Source: JBDZUZ01 sp040255445
Lineage (GTDB): Bacteria; Planctomycetota; Phycisphaerae; Phycisphaerales; UBA1924
Reading direction: 5' to 3'
Length of the DNA stretch: 11,280 bases
NCBI GenBank assembly: GCA_040255445.1
Contig: JBDZUZ010000129.1
Coordinates: forward strand, 1-11,280
Below are positions 1 to 6,315 of this stretch, one piece after another. How positions within the stretch are numbered: the stretch's first letter is position 1; every line of letters begins with the position of its first letter. Made by a program: the position numbers and the translations under genes. The notes under the pieces were generated by a model. It did not search any database, was not told the DNA's origin, and worked only from the letters and a program-made list of their open reading frames with translations.

Positions 1-857
1 TCGCGATCATCGCGCTGCTCATCGGCATCCTGCTGCCGGCGCTGGGCAAGGCCCGGGCCGCGGGTCAGACCGTCAAGTGCCTGTCGAACGTGAAGCAGTT
101 CGGGCTCGCGGCGATCCTGTACGCGCAGGATTACAAGAACCAGATCTGGCCGATCGCGCTGCGGAACCAGGCGGGGCAGCGGTACTGGCCGCCCGAGACG
201 GTGGCGCCGCCCCCCGGCTCGCCGCCGCCGACCAACGTGGCGATGTGGGCGCAGACGGTCGGACCGGATGGCGCTCGCGCGCCGGGTCTGCTGTATCAGT
301 ATGTCGAGAACGCGCATTATGTCGGCGAGTGCCCGACCAACAAGCGGCGCACCGCGACCGGCACCGAGTACGCGAACATGTGGTCCTCGCGGACGGGCGT
401 TGACTTCGACTACACGATGCTGGACGAGACCGAGGGTATCAAGCTGAGTTCGCAGGCCAAGGTTGGGTATGTCGCGCCGCAGTACACGCCCAACTGGCGG
501 ATCCTGCCCGCGGGGCTCGCCACGCAGCTCACGCTGTTCCATTCGGTGCCGATCTTCTTCGAGGAGAGCACCTTCATCTGGAACCAGCAGTACCGCGATG
601 GGATGTTCGGCAACGAGGATCAGCTGACGACGCGGCACGCCAACGGCGGGCACATGTCGTTCCTCGACGGTTCGGCGATGCTGATGAAGATGAGCAGCGA
701 CGGGATCGAGAAGACGCAGAACCGTCAGCTCGACTTTGAGTGTCTGGATATGTACGTCAACACGAAGCTGCTGAACACGAGCTGGTACTCGATCAGCGAC
801 CAGGACTGGCGCTTCGGGTACACGCAGCCGTACGGGTGGATGAACGATCCGCGGTGA
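1..857 (+). CDS. Type IV pilin-like (prepilin-type) protein with H-X9-DG motif, 5' end missing
   Basis: The gene enters from before the window and is read in the frame whose codons begin at base 3; it ends at TGA 855-857. The first visible residues (AIIALLIGILLPALGKAR) are the back half of the hydrophobic helix that follows the prepilin peptidase site in planctomycete pilin-like proteins; the cleavage site itself lies upstream. A conserved Cys-Leu-Ser-Asn-x-Lys-Gln block follows, as in this family. Near the C-terminus, His at base 636 and Asp-Gly at 666-671 are separated by nine residues, the H-X9-DG signature. Such proteins are very numerous in planctomycetes; they are thought to be pseudopilins of a type II secretion-like machine or surface proteins, but individual roles are unknown. 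The GTG at 90 would be a false start, because homology runs upstream of it. The stop lies two bases from the stop of the convergent macrodomain gene. Confidence 0.88.
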   Translation, partial: AIIALLIGILLPALGKARAAGQTVKCLSNVKQFGLAAILYAQDYKNQIWPIALRNQAGQRYWPPETVAPPPGSPPPTNVAMWAQTVGPDGARAPGLLYQYVENAHYVGECPTNKRRTATGTEYANMWSSRTGVDFDYTMLDETEGIKLSSQAKVGYVAPQYTPNWRILPAGLATQLTLFHSVPIFFEESTFIWNQQYRDGMFGNEDQLTTRHANGGHMSFLDGSAMLMKMSSDGIEKTQNRQLDFECLDMYVNTKLLNTSWYSISDQDWRFGYTQPYGWMNDPR

Positions 858-859
858 TG

Positions 860-1336
860 TCAGCAGCCGGCTGGTGGATATATTTTGACACAAAGGCCGT
901 TCAGCGGCGCGAGCGCGGCGCTTATGAGCGGCTCGACCTCACGCCACGCGAGGCCGCCGTTGCCGCAGCCGAGGGCCGGGATAGCGACCGACCGTAGCCC
1001 AAGCCGCTGGATCTCCCCGGCCATTGCATCAATCGAGGCACCAACGTCATCCAGCCGCGAGGCTTCACGCCAGTGCCGCTTCGTTGGAACGTTGATCACA
1101 ATACAACGCGGCCCATCGTGTGCAACGCGCACAGTCAGCACCTTGCCCGGCTTGAGTTCGCCGCGAGCGCACGCTTTGCGGTAGGCGGCGAAATTGGTCG
1201 GGAACGCCTGCTTGAACTGCAGCGCGAGCCCCTTGCCCATCACGCCCACCGTATTGACGGGGTTTATCAGGCCCTCGGCATCCGAGAGCAGCAGGTCCCC
1301 GGTGGACCGTACAAACTCGGCGCCGCCGTCGCTCAA
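860..1336 (-). CDS. Macrodomain protein, DarG/TARG1-like ADP-ribosyl hydrolase
   Basis: About 158 residues forming a single macrodomain with nothing else attached. Visible motifs: T-G-D at residues 12-14; the ligand-loop stretch N-x-V-N-T-V-G-V-M-G-K-G-L-A-L-Q-F at 25-41; P-T-K-R-H-W-R at 84-90; and the second phosphate loop G-C-G-N-G-G-L-x-W at 123-131. These are hallmarks of the class that includes DarG, the antitoxin that removes ADP-ribose from DNA. Lys86 lies where the catalytic lysine of DarG/TARG1 is expected (alignment from memory). The chosen start is TTG at 1336-1334, overlapping the asnS stop by four bases; no ATG or GTG lies nearer the conserved fold, and longer versions would run inside asnS in another frame. 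An AGG seven bases before the TTG could serve as ribosome site. No DarT toxin gene is visible, so this is an orphan macrodomain, probably co-transcribed with asnS. Activity on DNA rather than protein or free ADP-ribose derivatives is not established. Confidence 0.85.
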   Translation of the reverse strand: MSDGGAEFVRSTGDLLLSDAEGLINPVNTVGVMGKGLALQFKQAFPTNFAAYRKACARGELKPGKVLTVRVAHDGPRCIVINVPTKRHWREASRLDDVGASIDAMAGEIQRLGLRSVAIPALGCGNGGLAWREVEPLISAALAPLNGLCVKIYPPAGC

Positions 1337-2775
1337 AACTCCGCCTGCTTGGGCGCCCGCGGGAACGGGATCACATCGCGGATGTTCTGCATCCCCGTCA
1401 GGAACATCATCGCGCGCTCGAAGCCCAGCCCGAAGCCCGCGTGCGGCACCGTGCCGTAGCGGCGCAGGTCGCGGTACCACCAGTAGTTCTCCTTCGGCAG
1501 CCCCATCTCGTCGATGCGCCGGTCGAGCACATCCAGCCGCTCCTCGCGCTGCGACCCGCCGATGATCTCGCCGATCTTGGGCACCAGCACATCCATCGCC
1601 GCGACCGTGTCGCCGGGCGCGTTGTCCGTGCCCGCATCGTTGAGCCGCATGTAGAACGCCTTGATCTGCTTGGGGTAGTTGATCAGGATCACCGGCTGCT
1701 TGAAGTGCTCTTCGGTGAGATAGCGCTCGTGCTCACTCTGCAGGTCCGTGCCCCACTTGACGGGGAACTCGAACTTCTTCTTGGCGTTCTGCAGGATCGA
1801 GACCGCCTCGGTGTAGGGCAGCCGCCGGAACGGCGTCTCCTGCACATGCTTGAGCCGCTCGATCAGACCGTTCTCGATCCGCTCATCGAAGAACTTCATG
1901 TCGTCGGCCCGCTCGGTGAGCACGGCATCGATCATGAACTTGATGAAGTCCTCGGCGATCTCGCTGTCGCGCATCAGGTCGCAGAAGGCCATCTCCGGCT
2001 CGATCATCCAGAACTCGGCCAGGTGGCGGCTGGTGTTGCTGTTCTCGGCGCGGAAGGTCGGGCCGAAGGTGTACACGTTCGAGAGTGCGCAGCAGTAGGT
2101 CTCGACATTGAGCTGGCCCGACACGGTGAGATGCGACTCCTTGCCGAAGAAGTCTTCCTTGTAGTCGATCGCGCCGGTTGAGTCCTTGGGCCCGCCCGCC
2201 CGCGGCGGGTTCACCGCATCCAGCGTGCTCACGCGGAACATCTGCCCCGCGCCCTCGCAGTCGCTCGCGGTGATGATCGGCGTGTGGACGTAGTAGAAGC
2301 CCCGTTCGTGGAAGAAGCGGTGCACCGCCATCGAGAGGCAATGCCGCACCCGCGCCACCGCGCCGAAGGTGTTGGTGCGGACGCGCAGGTGCGCCTGCTC
2401 GCGCAGGTACTCGAAGGTGTGCCGCTTGTTCTGCACCGGGTATGTATCCGGGCTCTCGACCCAGCCGGTGACCTTGATGCTGCTGCCGCGGACCTCGACC
2501 GCCTGCCCCTTGCCCTGGCTGGCGACGAGTTCGCCCTCGACCTCGACAGCGCAGCCGGTGGTCAGCTTCTTGATCTCTTCAAAGTTGGCGAGCGCGCCGT
2601 CGCCGCCGCCGGGGGCGACGACCTGGATGGGGTCGAAACACGACCCATCCGACACCGCCACGAAGCACAGGCCGCCTTCGGCCTTGCTCTCGCGGTTGGT
2701 GCGGACCCACCCCTTGATCGTGAGCTTCGTCCCGACCGGGGCTTTGAAGGCATCCGCCACGCGCATCCACTGCAT
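1333..2775 (-). CDS. asnS: Asparaginyl-tRNA synthetase
   Basis: 480 residues, close to the usual 460-470 of bacterial AsnRS. It charges tRNA-Asn with asparagine in the cytoplasm. The N-terminal OB-fold that binds the anticodon covers about residues 15-105. The class II catalytic core follows: motif 2 contains F-R-A-E at 241-244 and the E-F-W-M-I-E-P-E stretch at 254-261; motif 3 is G-F-G-L-G-F-E-R at 447-454. The A-F-Y-M-R-L-N-D (373-380) and I-G-G-S-Q-R-E-E-R (405-413) blocks favour AsnRS over AspRS. The start ATG (2775-2773) has AAGGGA seven bases upstream; a longer reading back to 2913 would add 46 residues of no family likeness. Its presence implies direct asparaginylation in this organism, though an additional indirect (GatCAB) route cannot be excluded. 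The macrodomain gene follows with overlap. Confidence 0.97.
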   Translation of the reverse strand: MQWMRVADAFKAPVGTKLTIKGWVRTNRESKAEGGLCFVAVSDGSCFDPIQVVAPGGGDGALANFEEIKKLTTGCAVEVEGELVASQGKGQAVEVRGSSIKVTGWVESPDTYPVQNKRHTFEYLREQAHLRVRTNTFGAVARVRHCLSMAVHRFFHERGFYYVHTPIITASDCEGAGQMFRVSTLDAVNPPRAGGPKDSTGAIDYKEDFFGKESHLTVSGQLNVETYCCALSNVYTFGPTFRAENSNTSRHLAEFWMIEPEMAFCDLMRDSEIAEDFIKFMIDAVLTERADDMKFFDERIENGLIERLKHVQETPFRRLPYTEAVSILQNAKKKFEFPVKWGTDLQSEHERYLTEEHFKQPVILINYPKQIKAFYMRLNDAGTDNAPGDTVAAMDVLVPKIGEIIGGSQREERLDVLDRRIDEMGLPKENYWWYRDLRRYGTVPHAGFGLGFERAMMFLTGMQNIRDVIPFPRAPKQAEF

Positions 2776-2963
2776 ACCGCTGTCCCTTCTTTGGAGCCCG
2801 CGGCCGACCCGGCGGCGGGGCCTCCATGGTAGGAATCCCGCCGACACCCCCGATTCCGCCGCACCCGGGCCGCTGGGATGCCGATAATGCAAGCGGACCT
2901 GACCGAATCCCAAGAATGCATCCGGTGGCGCGGGCTATCACCGCGCCCGAAAGGGGGACCCAC
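2776..2963. promoter_or_regulatory. Divergent promoter region between asnS and the SPFH gene
   Basis: This 188-base gap separates two divergent genes and must carry both promoters. On the + strand, GATAAT at 2883-2888 resembles a -10 box, about 75 bases before the SPFH start, but no good -35 is seen at the right distance. AAGGGGG at 2951-2957 is the Shine-Dalgarno of the SPFH gene, six bases before its ATG. On the - strand AAGGGA sits seven bases before the asnS ATG. No clear promoter for asnS was identified. Confidence 0.4.
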
Positions 2964-4652
2964 ATGGGCATGATGTTCCTGATCGTCGGCGTGGTGCTCG
3001 CGCTCGCCATTCTTGTCAGCGTGCCGCGGATCCCGGGGGCGGCGCTCAAGGGCGCGGCCGCGGCGTTCGCGCTGCTGCTCGTCATCGCCGGGTTGCTGCT
3101 GTCTTCGGCGGTGTATGTGAGCGCCGACCGCGTCGGCATCGTCTCGAAGAACCTCTTTGGCGCCAGCCTCAAGGACGGCAAGATCATCGCCATCGACGGC
3201 GAGATGGGCGTGCAGGCCGATGTGCTCCCGCCCGGGTGGCACTGGGGCTATTGGCCGATCGTGTACAGCGTCGACACCGTTGCGCTGACCGAGGTGCCCT
3301 CGGATCAGGTCGGCCTCATCGAGGCCAAGGACGGCCTGCCCCAGGAGCCGGGCCAGCTCTTCGCGCCCGAGTTCAAGCAGGCCGAGTTCCAGAAGATGCT
3401 CGATGCGCGGTACTTCCTGACCGACGGCCGCGGCCGCAAGGGGCCGCAGTCGTCCGTGCTCACGCCCGGCAAGTACCGGCTCAACACGCAACTGTTCACC
3501 ATCCAGATGGTGCCGCAGACCGAGGTGGCGCAGGGCGAGGTCGCCGTCATCAAGGCGAACTTCGGCGCCGAGCCCTCGATCCAGATCAAGGGCGACGGGG
3601 GCGAGGGCGACATCTTCCTCGCCAAAGAAGGCGAGATGGGCGTCCGCGCCCGGCCCCTCCCGCCCGGCAAGTACCCGCTGAACACAAGGGCCTTCACCAT
3701 CGTCGAGATGTGGACCACGCAGATGATCGCCCATTACGCCGGCGGCACGACCTCCAACCCGACAAGCGGAGCCCCCCAGCGCAGCCGCGGCGGTACGCCC
3801 CGCGGCGGGCCAGAGTCCGAAGAACGCGAGATCACCGTCCGCACCAGCGATGGGTTCACCTTCCCCGTCGATGTGCGGATCGAGTACCTGATCCGCCCAG
3901 AGAACGCCCCCCTCGTCGTCGCGCGTCTCGGCAGCGATGAGGACGAGCGCTTCATGAACGCGCTCAACTCCGCCGTCCGCGCCATCTTCCGGAACAACGC
4001 AGAGGGCGTCCGCGCGCTCGACTACGTTCAGCAGCGGTCGCACCAGGAGTCCCAGTCTCTCGAGATGCTCTCCGATCAGATGGCGCGGTTCGGCGTGACC
4101 ATCACCGCCGTCCGCATCGGCAACGTCGGCGATGAAGCCTCGCTGGGGGCCCTGCTCAAGACCCAGACCGACCGCGAGATCGCCAAGCAGGAACTCATCA
4201 CCTTCCAGGAGCAGCAGAAGGCGGCCGAGCAGAAGAAGGAACTCTCCCGCGCCACCCAGGAGGCCGAGGAAGAGAAGCGGCTGGCGACCGCGGCGTACGC
4301 CGTGAAGATCGCCGAGGAGGAGCAGAAGCGCAAGGTGATCGAGGCGCAGGCCGAGGCAGAGGCGATCGGGATTCGCGCTGAGGCCCAGGCGCTGGCGTAT
4401 CAGCAGATCGCGCTGCAGATCGGCAAGGGCAACGCCGCGCTGGTGGAGCTGCTCAAGATCGTCGGCGAGCGGAACATCCAGATCACGCCGCGGGTGCTGA
4501 TTACCGGCGGGAGTGGTGGGGGTGGCAATGGGAGCGGCAACAGCGGCGAGACCACCGCACTGATCGGCACGATGCTGGACCACATGGTCTCGCGGGAAGA
4601 AGATGCCCCGCAGGCCCGCGGCCGGGTGACGCCGACCTCCGGGGGGAACTGA
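2964..4652 (+). CDS. SPFH/band 7 (flotillin-like) membrane protein
   Basis: 562 residues. Two hydrophobic segments (about 3-20 and 31-51) anchor the N-terminus. The next part has three related blocks: residues 78-106, 166-183 and 221-249; the first and third share x-G-E-M-G-V-x-A-x-x-L-P-P-G and the second and third share P-G-K-Y-x-L-N-T. A Gly/Pro-rich spacer (about 260-287) leads to the SPFH core (about 288-400), with T-V-R-T-S-D-G-F-T-F-P-V-D-V-R-I-E-Y at its start. A long Ala/Glu/Lys-rich coiled coil (about 403-478) and a Gly/Ser-rich tail follow. Flotillin-like proteins oligomerise on the membrane and organise proteins or lipids; the partner here is unknown. ATG at 2964 has AAGGGGG six bases upstream; an in-frame start at 2826 would add 46 proline-rich residues before the first membrane segment and is rejected. 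The gene has no NfeD-like neighbour, which many bacterial SPFH genes do have. Confidence 0.9.
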   Translation: MGMMFLIVGVVLALAILVSVPRIPGAALKGAAAAFALLLVIAGLLLSSAVYVSADRVGIVSKNLFGASLKDGKIIAIDGEMGVQADVLPPGWHWGYWPIVYSVDTVALTEVPSDQVGLIEAKDGLPQEPGQLFAPEFKQAEFQKMLDARYFLTDGRGRKGPQSSVLTPGKYRLNTQLFTIQMVPQTEVAQGEVAVIKANFGAEPSIQIKGDGGEGDIFLAKEGEMGVRARPLPPGKYPLNTRAFTIVEMWTTQMIAHYAGGTTSNPTSGAPQRSRGGTPRGGPESEEREITVRTSDGFTFPVDVRIEYLIRPENAPLVVARLGSDEDERFMNALNSAVRAIFRNNAEGVRALDYVQQRSHQESQSLEMLSDQMARFGVTITAVRIGNVGDEASLGALLKTQTDREIAKQELITFQEQQKAAEQKKELSRATQEAEEEKRLATAAYAVKIAEEEQKRKVIEAQAEAEAIGIRAEAQALAYQQIALQIGKGNAALVELLKIVGERNIQITPRVLITGGSGGGGNGSGNSGETTALIGTMLDHMVSREEDAPQARGRVTPTSGGN

Positions 4653-4690
4653 ACGGGCGTGGAGTTCGTCCGGTAAGTCCAAACACGAAC

Positions 4691-4766
4691 CCAACAGGTG
4701 TGCGGGCCGTACCTATACTGACGGTGCCGCCAACGCGGGGCGTGTAGTCTGCACAAGGGTCGGAGG
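4691..4766 (+). promoter_or_regulatory. Promoter and ribosome site of the Panacea-domain gene
   Basis: TATACT at 4714-4719 matches the -10 consensus at five of six positions. Seventeen bases upstream lies CCAACA (4691-4696), a weak -35 sharing only the last three positions with TTGACA. This predicts a leader of about 45 bases before ATG 4773. GGAGG at 4762-4766, six bases before the ATG, is a strong Shine-Dalgarno. Confidence 0.45.
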
Positions 4767-4772
4767 ACTTCA

Positions 4773-5312
4773 ATGAAAACCAGCACCTCCGCGATGGAAG
4801 TGGTCGAGTACCTCCAATGGCTGGCTTCCAATGAGCTCGCGGACGATGAGAGTTCGCCGCTGACCAACCTGATGGTTCAGAAGCTCCTGTACTTCGTGCA
4901 GGGGTGGAGCCTCGCCGAGACCGGCCAGCCGCTCTTCCGCGAGTCGATCGAAGCGTGGGATTACGGGCCTGTTGTGAAGGATGCGTATCAGGAGCTCAAG
5001 GTCTTTGGCAAGGCCGCGCTCCCGCTGATGCCGCGTCTTCGCACCACACTGACCGAGCACGAACAGGAACTGATCCGCGGCGTGTGGGACCGCTACAAGA
5101 ACTACTCCGCCTACGGCCTCATGCACCTAAGCCATCGCGAGCGTCCTTGGCGCGAGGCCGCGAAGGGCAAGACGATTCCGCACGAGGCCATGAAGCAGAG
5201 CTTCCTCGAGCAGATGCGGCAGGCCGAAGCGCGGCTCGCCGCCGCGTGGGATCGGATCGACAGCGCTGCCCGGACCAACACGCAGCAGATGTTCGGACGC
5301 GAGGCGATCTGA
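4773..5312 (+). CDS. Panacea-domain protein (DUF4065, SocA-like), probable antitoxin
   Basis: 179 residues. The N-terminal half carries the family pattern: L-T-N-L-M-V-Q-K-L-L-Y-F-V-Q-G-W with G-Q-P-L-F shortly after, then E-A-W-D-Y-G-P-V-V. The C-terminal half has the usual helical end with Y-S-A-Y-G-L-M-H-L-S-H-R-E-R-P-W. In Caulobacter the family member SocA delivers toxin SocB to ClpXP. More widely, Panacea domains are antitoxins paired with many unrelated toxin domains. The start is fixed by GGAGG six bases before the ATG. The stop TGA (5310-5312) overlaps the ATG of the following small gene (TGATG), the tight coupling expected of a toxin-antitoxin pair. Family assignment is confident; function as an antitoxin for that neighbour is inferred from arrangement. 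Confidence 0.88.
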   Translation: MKTSTSAMEVVEYLQWLASNELADDESSPLTNLMVQKLLYFVQGWSLAETGQPLFRESIEAWDYGPVVKDAYQELKVFGKAALPLMPRLRTTLTEHEQELIRGVWDRYKNYSAYGLMHLSHRERPWREAAKGKTIPHEAMKQSFLEQMRQAEARLAAAWDRIDSAARTNTQQMFGREAI

Positions 5313-5702
5313 TGCAGTTCCGCATCGGGCAGGTCTTCCACCTCAGCGAAGTCCCGCCCCTTGCCGGAGGCGATCCCAAGGACCGGTTCGTCGTGCTCAT
5401 CGGCCCCCCCGGGGCTTGACAAGCGTCCCGGGGCGTTGGTCGTCGTCGCCGCCGTCTCCAGCCGAGCGCCCGATGACTCGACGGATTATGACGCCGTGCC
5501 GATGCCCAACCGTGCGGATTTTCCATCGACGCCGGCTCCTTTCGATCGTCCCTGCTGGTGCTTTCCGCGCTGGGTCTTCCGGATCGATCGCGCCAAGCTC
5601 GGTCCGAGCCGCGGCTACATCTCGGGAGCACGGCTGCAGAGCGTGATCGAGGCGGTGGCGCAGCGTGCCGAGAATGGGCACGGGTTCCCCGGTCTTCTCT
5701 GA
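5312..5702 (+). pseudogene. Frameshifted small gene coupled to the Panacea gene; probable toxin partner of unknown fold
   Basis: From ATG 5312 the frame runs 35 codons and stops at TGA 5417-5419. The reading continues convincingly in another frame, from about 5406 to TAG... no later than the TGA at 5700-5702, with blocks such as K-R-P-G-A-L-V-V-V-A-A-V-S-S and C-W-C-F-P-R-W-V-F-R-I-D. Removing one base in C7G4 (5404-5414) joins the two into about 129 residues. The joined N-terminal part (R-I-G-Q-V-F-H-L, then D-R-F-V-V-L-I and R-P-G-A-L-V-V-V) is rich in short hydrophobic strands and vaguely recalls PemK/MazF barrels, but I do not recognise the family. Its position, one base overlapping the antitoxin-like gene, suggests a toxin. 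The shift may be an inactivating mutation, a sequencing or assembly error in the homopolymer, or, less likely, programmed +1 frameshifting. Confidence 0.6.
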
Positions 5703-5740
5703 CACGCGCCCGCGCCAAGCCCATGCCGCGGCGGATCTCA

Positions 5741-5746
5741 TACCCT
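5741..5746 (+). promoter_or_regulatory. Putative -10 box (TACCCT) of the DMT transporter gene, leaderless type
   Basis: TACCCT lies six bases before ATG 5753, and no Shine-Dalgarno is present in the 25 bases before that ATG. The same TANNCT-N6/7-ATG arrangement occurs before 6316, 9199 and 10454. If it is a -10 box, transcription would begin at or next to the ATG. No -35 is recognisable. Confidence 0.35.
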
Positions 5747-5752
5747 CCGCCC

Positions 5753-6211
5753 ATGTCACCCACCGCCGTCGCGTTTCTTGGAATCGGCCTGGCGATGCTC
5801 GCCGGCGTCACCACCGCCATCCAGCCCGCCATCAACGCCCGCTTCGGCTCGCTGATGCCCTCGCGGCTGCACGGCTCGGTCGTCAACTTCGTCACCGGCC
5901 TGGCGGCGATGCTGATCGTCTGCCTGATCGTCCGCACGCCGCTGCCCAAGGCCGAGGCTCTCGCCCGCGCTCCGTGGTGGAGCTGGCTGGGCGGCCTCTG
6001 CGGCGCGTTCTTCGTGACCATGGCGATCATGCTCGTGCCCCGCCTGGGCGCTGCGGCGTACCTCACCGCGATGGTCGCGGGCATGATGATCGGCTCGCTG
6101 GTCATCGATCACTTCGGGATGCTGGGTCTGGATGTCCGCGCTGTGACACCGGGCCGGATCATGGGCATCGTCCTGATCCTGGCGGGCGTGGGCTGCGTGC
6201 GGTTCCTGTGA
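5753..6211 (+). CDS. DMT-superfamily transporter, DUF606 (YdcZ) type
   Basis: 152 residues with about five membrane helices (roughly 5-24, 40-61, 76-95, 97-117, 134-151), the size of single-unit DUF606 proteins, which probably act as dimers. Family features: A-I-Q-P-A-I-N-A-R-F-G near the start, G-S-V-V-N-F-V-T-G-L in helix 2, W-W-x-W-L-G-G-L-C-G-A-F-F-V, then P-R-L-G-A-A-A-Y, and I-D-H-F-G-M-L-G before the last helix. The substrate is unknown. ATG 5753 is chosen because family proteins begin at the first helix; an in-frame ATG at 5723 would add ten residues. Neither has a Shine-Dalgarno; see the TACCCT box. It is 50 bases after the broken small gene, with no sign that it belongs to that pair. 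Confidence 0.85.
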   Translation: MSPTAVAFLGIGLAMLAGVTTAIQPAINARFGSLMPSRLHGSVVNFVTGLAAMLIVCLIVRTPLPKAEALARAPWWSWLGGLCGAFFVTMAIMLVPRLGAAAYLTAMVAGMMIGSLVIDHFGMLGLDVRAVTPGRIMGIVLILAGVGCVRFL

Positions 6212-6239
6212 CCGTGTGAGTGTGAGTGCCGCGGATCCC

Positions 6240-6291
6240 GTGCCATCATGATCGCCTGCTCTGAGGCGATCGTGATGGGCTCGGCGCCGCA
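6240..6291 (+). repeat. Hairpin repeat, copy 1 (upstream of the 6316 gene)
   Basis: A 52-base repeat identical to 7481-7532 except at 6261 (C here, T there). Its core is a perfect-length hairpin: arm CCATCATGATCGCCT (6243-6257), loop GCTCTG, arm 6264-6278, giving 15 pairs including one G-T. There is no T-run after it, so it is not a standard terminator, although it lies 30 bases after the DMT gene stop. The right arm ends 37 bases before ATG 6316 and two bases before a possible -35 box, so an operator or activator site is also possible. Confidence 0.85.
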
Positions 6292-6309
6292 ACGCCGCGG
6301 CGGTACGCT
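6281..6309 (+). promoter_or_regulatory. Putative promoter of the 6316 gene, leaderless type
   Basis: TCGGCG (6281-6286), 17-base spacer, TACGCT (6304-6309), then six bases to ATG 6316. The -35 is poor on its own, but the same spacing recurs upstream of 9199 with TTGGCC and TAGGCT, and the upstream hairpin is at the same distance. No Shine-Dalgarno is present, which fits a leaderless transcript. Confidence 0.4.
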
Positions 6310-6315
6310 ACCGGC

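Noticed and set aside
1337..1480. A longer macrodomain protein starting at 1480
   Set aside because: The 48 extra residues are read inside asnS in another frame, are Arg/Ala-rich and match no macrodomain N-terminus.
1441..2832. Long + strand open frames opposite asnS
   Set aside because: They are antisense shadows of a certain gene; the translations have no recognisable motifs.
2826..2963. A longer SPFH protein starting at 2826
   Set aside because: The added residues are proline-rich and come before the first membrane helix, and the ATG at 2964 has a strong ribosome site.
4664..4690. A terminator after the SPFH gene (GTTCGT pairing with ACGAAC)
   Set aside because: A six-pair stem with a 15-base loop and no T-run is too weak to claim.
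2562..4694. A 710-codon open frame on the - strand
   Set aside because: It lies opposite the SPFH gene and runs into asnS out of frame. The translation is repetitive Arg/Leu/Gly-rich text with no domain, typical of the antisense of high-GC genes.
5404..5419. Programmed +1 frameshift at the C7G4 run
   Set aside because: Kept only as a remote option; there is no recognised stimulatory structure or known family precedent, and a mutation or sequencing error is simpler.
5119..6105. A 328-codon - strand open frame
   Set aside because: It covers the opposite strand of three + strand genes, and its text is Arg/Ala-rich with no domain or good start.
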